Positions 45,709 through 55,540 of a DNA stretch of 64,000 nt are shown one piece after another; the first letter of the stretch is position 1, and every line of letters starts with the position of its first letter. Both the position numbers and the translations under genes were made by a program. The notes below the pieces were generated by a model. It made no database searches. It saw nothing but the letters and a program-made list of their open reading frames with translations, and had not been told where the DNA came from. Origin of the DNA: Dicyema japonicum. Its lineage: Eukaryota > Dicyemida > Rhombozoa > Dicyemidae. The DNA is taken from contig RDEW01000004.1 in assembly GCA_011109175.1 (NCBI GenBank), positions 1,275,581 through 1,339,580 on the forward strand. The letters are read 5' to 3'.

Positions 45709-46172
45709 TTAATGCTGAAAAAGTTTTCTCTGGTAGGGATCTGTTTGATCACGATCGGATGATTCATTGGAGGTTTTGGGGGAGGTACAATTTTGATTCG
45801 GTTTTTTAACAAGCGTCAGTTTAGTAGAAAAAAGTAACCAACCCATGATCTAGGCCAACAGTCTCCGCCTGAAGAACAGTCATCCCTCTTGAAAATCCGA
45901 AAGAGCAGTGATTGTCGTAGATTCCCTTCAAAACAAAATCGAGGTCATCTTTGGGAGCCACAGGGTCGTTATTGGCTACATTTCTGCGTGCAGTTGCAAG
46001 AGTATCAGTAGCGGATAACCTCAGCCAGGGATGTTGTTTCTGGGCCAAGTAAGCATCATCAGCGGGCACATTCTAAATAACGTATTACGCATACAGGACG
46101 TATTTTTGTGATATTTGTAAAATTATTGTCATTTTCGAACTTTATTGGAGGAAGTGGATCCCTGAGAGTCAT
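45709..46172 (-). CDS. Small single-pass membrane protein, 137 aa, unrecognised
   Basis: Three exons with introns of 22 and 28 nt. ATG at 46172 (MTLRDPLPPIKFENDN). The middle is polar and well structured (PADDAYLAQKQHPWLRLSAT, then APKDDLDFVLKGIYDNHCSF). A likely membrane segment follows the second intron (IMGWLLFSTKLTLV), then a Ser/Asn-rich tail. The second intron was chosen because it keeps the frame open and creates the hydrophobic segment. Another frame in the 3' part is also protein-like (KPPMNHPIVIKQIPTRENF), so the C-terminus is uncertain. Size and organisation would fit a mitochondrial inner-membrane accessory protein, but I do not recognise one. Confidence 0.6.
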
Positions 46173-46279
46173 TCTTAATCCTTAGAAACAAAAATTTTAT
46201 TTGTTTTTAATAAAAAAAATATTTAATAAAAATTTAATTTTTAAATAAGAATTAAAAAAAATATCGATTCACCAATAAA

Positions 46280-47090
46280 ACCTATAAACTTCTCAGTTGA
46301 GTACTTCAAGGTTCTCCCTTTCATTAACATTGGCTAACCTATTTATGAAAATATACCAAAACCTAAAATAAAAATTGTATCATACTTTTCTACGCGGACG
46401 ATATTATTTTCACTGCCAGGAATAGAGACTAAAAAACAACCTCCTGGGTCATTCAAAAAATGTTTCACATTCTGACCACGTGGTTTTTTCAATTGAATTC
46501 CCCCAACCAAGTCTTTTACAACATTCCTCACTATTATCTACCAACAATTAGTCTTGCTAATACACACGCTAGTGCATCGTAGTTAATGACCTTTTCCTGT
46601 TCTTCCATGCTCTAGTTAACCACAATCCAGGAATCCACCAACAACGTCATCAGCTCTAATTCTGAGTCTATGACTTTTGAAGCTCTTTTACTAGAACGAC
46701 AACAAAAATTCTTGAAAGCGGACAACCTACAAAACAGCCTTCTCTACAAAACGATTATCAAATACTTTTAAAAACTTCCCAAGATACGAGGAGACTCAAG
46801 CCCTTTATGGAGGTCGGTTCAAAATACCCGTCTCACAGGTTTCTACCTCCCCGTGACAATTTGGGATCACTTAGTGGATACAAGACATCATCATTGGTTT
46901 ACACGATTATTTGAACAGAATCGGACTCTGTGCTCTTCCTGCTTTCTACGACCACTTCTCTTGTTCTGATTTGGGTTTTGCGCAACATCACTTACACTTG
47001 ATGGATCTCTGGGGGCGTCTATTCGTGTTAATTACTTTTCTGTTAGCCACCGGTTTCCTTCACTGAAAAGGCCGGGATTAAATAAATGAG
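46280..47090 (+). mobile_element. LINE fragment, RT motif C to 3' end
   Basis: Plus frames show LQGSPF, the catalytic LFYADDIIFTARNRD at about 46400, the QESTNNVISSNSES segment matching the 29.5 kb LINE, and a 3' end ASIRVNYFSVSHRFPSLKRP before a stop near 47080. Broken by stops. Confidence 0.7.
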
Positions 47091-48334
47091 ATTCCAAAGC
47101 TAATAAAACAAGACAATATCCTTCACTAGGCATATTTGATTAGTTCCCTAAACTAAGGGGTGAAATTCCTAGTCTAAAATATGTTTTGTCTGAGGCTATT
47201 CTTTTTATCAAAATTATAAAATACCAGGACAGCCATTTGTAAGGTTTATGTGATAATAGAACATAAAAATGACAAGACAGCCAGGTTGATGTCTCTAATC
47301 TAAGAAAACATTATTAACTGAGCATCCTCCTTGGGAGTTCCTAGTCTATCAAAGAATGTCCGTTAGCCTCAAATCTTGGGGATAAGATTCTGAGGTTATA
47401 CAATGGTTATATTAATATTTTTGGTTAGATTCTCCCAGTTAGCTATTTGGTCAAAATGTGATGTTTTATCCTCTCGCCGGGGGAACCTCATGAGCCTTTG
47501 GATATTCGACCTACGCTTTCTTCAAAATACTCGGAAATCTTATCTCAATCACAGTCAGGGCCCCATAATTCTAATTTCTGTTTTCCACATAATAACTTAA
47601 TTTAACTCCAGACATCCCGAAAATTATAAAAAGAATTAATTTATTTACATAACCCGGGGAACACCGAACAAGGTAGTAACTGAACTAGTTAACTGATTTC
47701 GGTTCTCAGAATCGGACGAACGGCTTTGTCACTGCATCTAGGGACCCCTCGGCTTCCCGGAAGCGCCTGCACTTGTATCTAAACAGAAGTCGTTGAGGAC
47801 GAATGTATGAGGAAGGACCGTTCATTTTCAGACAGTAGCACTCCAATAACAATTTCTCTAATTAACAAAAAGAGAATCAATCAATTTCGAAATTTGAATG
47901 ATAAAATTCCTAGAACCTCTCATGGTTTTATCCAATGGGGTAAAACGATAAAATAGTCATAAAACCTGATAACATGAACCGCCTCTCATGTTGTTTACCA
48001 AAATCACTCAGTTAACTTTTCACTCTTTCTCGTTGTATCAAAGATTTAAACATATTTTAGCTAAAAACTAGATTGAAAAACAGATACGAAGGGAAACTAT
48101 TGCATATGAGTGGATCTCAGAAATAATGGTTAGCACGGGGATAAGTAAAGTCTACTAAAAAAACTGGGACCGGCAAATTGATTTATTACTTTCCCAGTGT
48201 ATCCAAAGCTTGAGAAAAAGGTCGAGTAAACAAGCCACATTGTAAAACCTACTCACAAAGACAGTAAAAATACAAAGTTAATTTAATTAATAAATTAAGC
48301 AAAGGTAAAGATAAAAAATTACATTCAAAGCACA
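47091..48334. other. No gene seen
   Basis: About 1.2 kb between the LINE end and the ZMYM stop. Only short random frames; a 65-codon plus frame at 47403 has no recognised content. Confidence 0.5.
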
Positions 48335-50346
48335 TCATATACGGCCTTGTCTTACAAGGAATGCCTCCTGAATTTCCTTCACCAACAAAATCCGCCTCAT
48401 CATTTTATCAATATCCTTTGCCTCCATCGATTCTGCTATGAACCACACCGACCCCTCCGCGTTATCAGGTTTCAAATAGAACAGGTCCGATCTACTTCTC
48501 ACCCCCGCAGGACTAGAGTCAACCCAAACAACACCATTTTGACAAATAAAAGTCATAAATTCGCACAGGACACCGCGAGACGTCCCCAACATTCTCAGGT
48601 TGCTCCAAAACCTCGTCTCCACGCAACAACCTCGAATTATCTGAGTCATAACAGTCCAAACCTGTCGGAGAAGAGTGCTTAGGATAATAACACAGGCAAA
48701 GCTGCCTCGTGGCCTGCCCATATCCCGAGTTCGGCGCCATAACCTTGCGAGATTGCTTGATAATGTTAGAGAAAGATAAGTTCAGGTGATCATTGGCTGA
48801 ACGGAGAAGAAAATATTTCGTGTTAAAGTACAGGATCGTGTTTAGGATTGCCTGAGGTGAACTGGTTCCCAACTGTCTCGTCTCCCACAGGTGTTCTTCT
48901 TGGATCCGACAAATCAGTTGGCCTAGGGTCTCAAGAAAGATCTACCGTTCTGGTTCAATCGTGGGTCCCAGCCTCTCAAGATCGAGTCCAGGAGGTCCGT
49001 GAATCCTCGGAAGTCCCCTACATCGGAAAATATGTTGATTCCACGACCACAGTCGTTCAGGTAGTGCTGAATCCCCAAACACAGATAGTAAACGCTGTCT
49101 GAGGCGTACTGTTCCCCCGTTGGCTTTCTGATCTCCCGAAGGAACTGACATAGAGCATCATTGAGGACCAAAGGGGTGCTGAAAACTAAATCAGGGTAGA
49201 CCATACCAGAACTAGAGATAGCTAAGCACAAACAAACCTGCGTTCGATCCTCGACGTTAACCAGTTATTCCAGGCGTTCACACCATAAGAATGCTTTAAT
49301 ACGTTTCCAGTGGGGTTCTCTAATGCTATAGCTTTGGTAGGGGCCCTCTTTACTTCTTCAATTTTGACAGAAGTGCGAGGTTCAGACTTAATCTCCTTTA
49401 TCTAAAATGGTTAAACTATTCTCTACCACAGGAGGACTTGTAGTGAAGGGAATTGGGATTGGAATAGGGATAGGGACGAGCAAAGTAAAAGGAATCTCCT
49501 CTTCATAGAGGCACATTGGAAGGATTTGGTGAAAGGGAACCGGAATTGGCAGTAAAGTTGTTTCCAGTGAGTTGTAGTCAAGTTCTATAATTAAATCGGA
49601 AACACTACCAGTTTGAGAGGAAGCATCGCAGGCGGAAGGTTTACAGATGAGAGACTTATTGCTGGACAGAACATCATTCTGAACAGATTTGTTTTTCATG
49701 CAAGACGACGGCGATTCAAAATTAGCGGGCTTTTTGGTTCGTTTCTTTTAATTAAGGCAGAAAATACGCTAGGAGAAGGATGTCTTTCTGTACCAAAACG
49801 CCCTGAACGTACTCGCTTCCTAGGCCTTCCGCGAGTGGGTTTGGCAAACTCGAAGCACTCCTCGGAACAATAGTAGCGATCCTTTCCTCCACAGAACATA
49901 TTTTTCAGACTCTTTGTGACTCCACAGCTACCAGTGAGAGAAGCACAAACCCTAGGCATTTCACGGCTCTTCTGTTGGCAATCTTGTAGATGGAAAGGCA
50001 TTCCTCTCTACAGAATATGAGGCGACCGTCGCTGCAGTTCAAACTGGGGTAGTTCCCAAAGACATTGACTGGGGCTGAACATTGGGTGCAGCAGACGGAG
50101 CCGTGGTCTTCCGAACCAAGCTTAGCGCGCTTTGTTTGAGGCTAAAATAAAGAACAGGACAACATTATGTGAGGAGAAAGGTAAGGGGACTAACAAAGTG
50201 AAACGTAACAATACCTCTTCTAGAAAAATCAAGAAAATCCTAAAAATAAATCAAATTAGAAACCTGATTAGTATAATTTGAAGAATTTGGAGTCTAAAGG
50301 CATATAGTAATAAAATTACGTAATTTGGTGGCTTAGTGGGGTCCAT
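48335..50346 (-). CDS. ZMYM-like protein with MYM zinc fingers and a C-terminal DUF3504-type domain
   Basis: Eleven exons with ten introns of 22-26 nt give 590 aa (1773 nt). The first exons are tiny (27, 30, 25, 26 nt). Residues about 53-88 and 98-127 are MYM-type fingers (CCTQC, FCREECLSIY; CLGCG, YYCSEECFEF), followed by an AT-hook (RGRPRKR, about 131-137) and a Pro-rich stretch (LVPIPIPIPIPF). The C-terminal half matches the ZMYM2/3/4/QRICH1 region: HSYGVNAWNNWL, YLCLGIQHYL, LNTILYFNTKYF, RCPVRIYDFYLSKCP, RSDLFYLKPD. Vertebrate ZMYM2-4 have about nine or ten MYM fingers and over 1300 aa and act in nuclear LSD1/HDAC-type corepressor complexes. Here only two fingers remain. It is therefore a reduced family member; DNA or SUMO binding is inferred. 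Confidence 0.9.
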
Positions 50347-51459
50347 AAGTGTATAATTGTGTAGATACTAAAATATAGTCATTTTAAGAAAATAATCGTT
50401 AAATTTATGTATTATTTCAATATTTAATGTAAATTTGTTATTACAATTGTAAGAATAAAAGATAAACTATTTGAATTACAACTAACCCACAGTGTGTTTA
50501 TTTAAATTAAATAGGTTTTCCTGTAGAAAATATTTAATATTTAAATTAATTTAATTATAATTTATAATAAAACTATTTTTAATTTTGATTGTTTTTATCT
50601 GATAAAAATTGCTAATTTATCCGCTGTGGTTTTATTTTTATGTCGTTTAAATTGACGCGCTTGAAAAATTGGCAAGTTTTCCTGTCCAAATCGACTTCAG
50701 ACATTACGTTATTCTTAATCAATAGTTGTTATCAATTTTTAATTTTATTCTTTAATTTAAATTTATTTTTAACTTTTAATTACTTTTATAAATAATAAAA
50801 TTTGTTTTAACTTTTGCGTTATTTTTTAAATATTTTTTCTTGTTGTAAACTATGATCTTCTTGGTTTTGACTATTGTGTCAATTAAGTCACCGAGGATCG
50901 ATTGTTAGAACCTTTTAATAACACTAATATACTCAAAATATGTTTTTATCTGGTTTCCCTGCTCTGACTGAGACGAATGCTAACATCACTTCTTTACCAA
51001 GTATCAGCCATCAAGGCAACCTCATCACTGTAGTTTGGAAAGAGAGATATCTTTTTTGGTGACATCCTCTTTAGTGAAGAGCAGAAATGAATTCCCTCAC
51101 CATGAAGTAGCGATCTTGGAATCTTGTTTGTATAAATGATTTAACAAAGTTGATATCTGTTGTAATTGTGAGAGGCATCGTCGACTAGGATCATTTTTGA
51201 TCGATTTTTGTGTTTTGTAATAAAGTTTGTCATTCAACTAATAATTACAATCCATTAATATGAATTTGTGTTGGTTAAATAAAGTTTCATCAATTAATAT
51301 TAAAAAATTCGAGAATTTTCTGCGCGAACAGATTAATGTCATTTATCATGTACTTTAAGTGTTAACGCGTAAAACAATTATTGCTTTTTTGTAAGTTTCA
51401 TACAAAAAGCCGCTTATTTAATTTATTGGTTGAGAGTTTTAACTGTTGATGTTATGACA
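50347..51459. other. Intergenic region upstream of the ZMYM-like gene
   Basis: Very AT-rich to about 50850. 51165-51250 has AGAGGCATCGTCGACTAGGA and TCATTTTTGATCGATTTTTG, matching the tail of the 28.1 kb and 31.9 kb SINE-C copies. No gene recognised. Confidence 0.45.
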
Positions 51460-52480
51460 GTAAATTTAATGTTCTACTTCTTTTCTTTTGATGGTCAGGG
51501 GTGGTTTTCTAACTCTGAGTCTCCGAGCGGACATCCGAGAAAGTGTACCCTGTCCATAGAAGTGATCCTTCGTATTAAGATTTCAAATACGTGGCACGCA
51601 GCTGAGAAATGTGGTCGAACAAGAGGTGTTGACCAAATCCGATTTCATAATGTTGACACTCATGCCCAATTCACCTAGGACTGGAATAGCTGAATAAACG
51701 TATACATTCTCCCATGGACCAGGTATTATGGCATCATCCAAGCTCAGTCATTTGAGTTCGCAGTTTATATTGTACACCACACTATCAATCGTCAAAGCGG
51801 AAAGCAAGGGCCCTAAAAGGTCCCCCTACTGAACTACGGTGCGAGGATGAACGATTCCGTTTCCGTACCCTAACGCTCTCATCAAGTAAGTCTCCAAAAT
51901 GCAGTCCCTTCTTTACGAGTTGGAGGAATTCTATATATCAAGCTTCAGACCTAGGCATCGGGTTTGAGGATTATCCACGCTGAAGTAACTCCTCGTTGCA
52001 TGCACTGTCTCCTCGCATCCACTGACCACACCCCACCAAGTTGAATCAGGGAGAGCTCTTTGTCGACCCTATGAAAGATTCTCTAGGCCACTAATTTAGT
52101 ATCTAGCCTTCGGAAGTATGTTCCGATCGCAATTGGAAGAATTTCACTATCTCCATTAAGGAATGCCAATAGATGTCCGCGAAAAAATCTCTAGCGAATG
52201 TGGGAATGCATCTACTAATTAGTTACCCTTGGAGGCCTGTGATAGACAAGATTACAGCTCGTCCCGCCTCATCAGTGCCTACTAAAATTAAATCCTGCTT
52301 GAGCGCTGTGAATCCGAACCTCCGCTACTGCTGGGTGCAGACGATTTTATTCCTCGTATTACTTTGTTTCCCGTCAGGGCAAATATCGGGATATTTTTCG
52401 GCAACGTCAGATGGCGGTGGTTCGAAGGTGGAATACGGTTCTTCTCAGGAACTTCAAAACTGATTGATACAGCTTAACGA
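51460..52480 (-). mobile_element. LINE-C type RT remnant
   Basis: Minus frames read GDLLGPLLSALTIDSVVY followed by LSLDDAIIPGPWENV (about 51860-51700), the counterpart of GPLLFALKIDQVV and YLDDG at 35.9 kb. Upstream broken frames at 52170-52470 continue it. Dead. Confidence 0.7.
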
Positions 52481-52583
52481 GTGTTTCATCACAAGACACA
52501 ACCCTTACACGTGCATGGACGTAGTGGTATATATGAATTTCCATAGAGAACGAACTTTGTAGAACACGGAAAAACTAAGTTTA

Positions 52584-54264
52584 TTATTTATTGAAAGGAA
52601 TAGTCCTTCGAGGAGGAATCCATGGACCAAACGTGACTGGTTCGCTTTTACGGACAAAAGTATTTTCCTTCAAATATTCACAAAATAACCTTTTTGTCAA
52701 GCCAATCCTCAAAATTCTTTTGGGCTTCCATTTCTTTCCTCAGTTTTTTATTTTCCTTCTCCTTTAATTCGTTTTCTTGGCTTTGTTTTAATTTCTTTTT
52801 TGAAAGCTGTTGTTCCTGGAATCGCTTTTCCCTAAAATTACACACGAAACTACATTTTTTTCCGTTTATTTTCAATTTCCGTGACTTCCTCTGCGGATCT
52901 CGCGGCTTTCGGTTTTTCCTTTTCTTCTTTCGGCTTTGGAGTCGACTTCTTCTTTTCCAACCAGGCAGCAAAGCTCTTCACTGAATTGAAATAGAACCTT
53001 TTCTGACTTGAACACGTTTTTTTTCTTTTCTTGCTCTTTTTCCGCCAGTTTTTTCTCTTCGGCTTTTCTTTCCCTCTGCTTTTTTAAAACCAGCAAATCC
53101 GCATTTCGTTTCCACGCGGTGAACGTGTTTGTTGCGGTAGTCTCCAACTCAGACTTTCTCTGACTTTATTGAACCAACAAGACTTTAAAATCCTCCGTTT
53201 TTTGGATTTCTTTCAACTTTTTTTCCGTCGTTTTTTGTTCGATCAATTTCGTGGTTTTTTTCTTGTACCACGAAAGATAAGCCATGTCTACGATATCTTT
53301 CGCGCACGTGAAGTCACACGTGTCCTCAATCTGTGATAAATTTGGCTGAGAATAAACTGACTTCTTATTGAATTTGTCCCGTCTTTCAACCTCATAAATA
53401 TGTCTACGTGTCCTCAATCTGTGATAAATTTGGCTGAGAATAAACTGACTTCTTATTGAATTTGTCCCGTCTTTCAAGCTCATGAATATGTCTACCTTTT
53501 CGGAGAATTCAGGATCAAAACCCGCGGCTTCGCTTCGTAAGTGGCATTCAAAATTTTTTTAATCGGAGTCTGTGGCTTGGAAGTCGAAATTTCTAGTTTT
53601 TGAACATCTTTGTGTTCTGAGAGTTCTCTGGTGACATTTATCTAAACATAAAATTAATTTTAACATTTCTGCATGGCTTTTCTTCTTCTACGACTTGCGT
53701 GGGCACGGTTGGTAGATTCAGTAAATTTTTGATTTTTCCTTGAGATTCCTCTTTTTTGAATTCGAACTTATTTTTAGATTCACTCGTTTGTTGGGCTGGA
53801 GACGAAATTTCTTGTTTCATTAACTTTGGTGTTTCTTTCGTTTCTGTGGGATCTAAATTTAGCAGTTTCAGGATTTTCTTTTCCTCAAAGACTTCCGTCC
53901 CCATTGAGGATCTCGGATGAATGAAAGTCGTTACTTTCTCCTGAGAGCTGTTATTTCGCTACGAGATTTTAGTATTTGAATGAAATTATCTTTGTTTGAT
54001 TTTTCAGAATGTGGCATTTCTTCGTCTTTTTTCGTTTTCTTGAAAAAGTAATTTTGCGATGCTTTCAGTTTGTCTTCACTTTCTTCGTCTTTGAAAAACA
54101 ATTTTTTGCGTTCATTCGATAATTTTGATTGACCTTTTTCGTCTAAAATTCATATTTTTGGAGTTACTTGGGACATTAACCATATTATTCTCGTCAGAAT
54201 CTTCGTCTAGTTTATCTAGAAAGTTCTTTAATACGTTTGGATCTCTTATAGTTTTTTTGAACAT
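52584..54264 (-). CDS. Lys/Glu-rich coiled-coil protein with four W-centred segments
   Basis: Ten exons with nine introns of 22-25 nt give 489 aa (1470 nt). The N-terminal half is acidic and low complexity (KNFLDKLDEDSDEN). The C-terminal half is a long basic/acidic helix punctuated by YLSWYKKK, TFTAWKRN, SFAAWLEKKK and NFEDWLDKK, and it ends PVTFGPWIPPRRTIPFNK. Repeated aromatic-xx-Trp-xx-Lys segments and a PW.PP end resemble CCDC34/MAP9/CCDC181-type cytoskeletal proteins; this is similarity of pattern, not proof. Exons 5 and 6 arise from an 88-bp duplication that keeps frame. A microtubule or cilium role would be consistent. Confidence 0.82.
53318..53493 (-). repeat. 88-bp duplication of an intron plus a 63-nt exon
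   Basis: Two 88-bp units differing at two or three bases. Each consists of a 25-nt intron (GTAGACATATT..GAAAG) and 63 nt of coding sequence (RDKFNKKSVYSQPNLSQIED). Both splice in phase 2 and keep frame. Could also be two alleles placed in tandem by the assembler. Confidence 0.75.
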
Positions 54265-54735
54265 TCACTACGCTTTTTATTCTTCCTTAGTAATAATATG
54301 TATATTAAAAATTAATTTATAAATAAAAATTAATTATAATTATTTTAAATTTATATGAGCCCCACTTATCTCATGGACAAATGTCTTGAAGATCGCGGCT
54401 AACCAAAAAAGTGCCTCTAAAATCACGGAACGCTGGATTTCTGGAGAGTTCCACCCACCAATGCCTCTTGAAGCCTTGAAACGAATGAACCATGGAACGC
54501 CCCGTCGTGACTGCGAAGATTCAGTCAATCGACCGATACTTGCTTGTATGGGGTCGAGGGAGAAGCATCGGGCCAAGATGATGTCTCTGCGCCGTCGTGA
54601 CTGCGAAGATTCAGTCAATCGACCGATACTTGCTTGTATGGGGTCGAGGGAGGATCATCGGGCCAAGATGAATTCCCTGCTAGAGCGTGCTGAGATCACG
54701 TGATTAGTTAGTTTGTCTAACCGTGTTCTCTGTGG
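54265..54735 (+). repeat. REP-D dispersed repeat with internal 90-bp duplication
   Basis: From about 54400 it matches 8700-8960: AATCACGGAACG, CCAATGCCTCTTGAAGCC, GAGCGTGCTGAGATCACGTG. A plus frame is open to ..ERAEIT. The block 54503-54592 is repeated at 54593-54682. Confidence 0.65.
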
Positions 54736-54737
54736 TG

Positions 54738-55040
54738 CTTCGTGGCTAATTGGTTGAAGTTTCTGTTTGTTCCTCTGTTCCTCCTCTCTTTATCTATTAG
54801 AGTGGTGTCATGTGATCCACCTGTTTAGGTTGCGTCCAGTGACAGGCCGGCACAAAAAAGGATCATTTGCTCTCCCCCACTCCACTGGAGGGGTTTACAC
54901 AACTGCAAGTATGGACGTTTTTACCCTTTATGTTGATTCCGGATGGACTCTGTTTTTTTATAAGTGGAAACTGGATACCCTTAACTAGTTGTTTACTTTA
55001 ACTTCCATCTCGGTGTATTCGGGGTTGATAAATTAATTAG
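54738..55040 (+). repeat. SINE-A, near full-length copy
   Basis: CTAATTGGTTGAAGTTTCTG, GGTGTCATGTGATCCACC, AAAAAAGGATCATTTGCTCT, CTCCACTGGAGGGGTTT, TTATGTTGATTCCGGATGGA and CTCGGTGTATTCGGGG, in the same order as the 43.2 kb copy. Confidence 0.7.
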
Positions 55041-55175
55041 TGTAATGGAATCCACTTATCTAAGGATTCGCCCTAATTATCAGTTAGACTTACCACTTTA
55101 TTATTCTAAAAATTTTAAACAAAAATTTTTTTCACAGAAAAAACAAGAAAATATATTTATTTATGAAACAATAAT

Positions 55176-55538
55176 TCAACGAAATTTCGAACCAAGCTTA
55201 AAATTGTTGAGCAGGCGAATCAGATCATCCTCATAATCTGAATCTACGGAAATAACGTCATTTCCGTTAAAATTGATCGCATCGTGACCATTTCTATATC
55301 CACTAAGTCATAAATTGACAGAAAACCCGTTCATGTGACTTCCATCATTGATTATTGTCAGAAACCCCTTGTTGTTGGAAGTCATCCTACACTCGTGTCT
55401 TAGTGAAGGAAAGGAGCGAAGAATCAGAATAACTAACAAAATTACCTGGAAGACAATTTTCTTCTGTTTAGACGTCAGGTGGCACTTAATTGTGTACCTC
55501 GATTCGTGCTCTTCTACGTGGGAGATTATCTTGTGCAT
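55176..55538 (-). CDS. 112-aa protein of unknown function directly 3' of the helicase
   Basis: Two exons with a 24-nt intron (55303-55326); spliced length 339 nt. ATG at 55538 lies two bases after the helicase stop (55541-55543). The sequence starts MHKIISHVEEHESRYTIKCH, has a hydrophobic stretch (VILLVILILR) and ends with an acidic tail (VISVDSDYEDDLIRLLNNFK). No family recognised. The hydrophobic stretch might be a retained intron, but no candidate keeps frame. The arrangement suggests a dicistronic unit or a separately started transcript. Confidence 0.5.
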
Positions 55539-55540
55539 TT

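Noticed and set aside
45580-45790. Leucine-rich-repeat-like reading or separate small gene 3' of the membrane-protein gene
   Set aside because: Two mutually exclusive frames look protein-like; neither joins the upstream exons with a canonical short intron as well as the chosen model.
53166-53483. Continuous reading through the 88-bp repeat as one 105-codon ORF
   Set aside because: It puts the two copies in different frames; splicing both 25-nt introns gives one consistent frame and total length.
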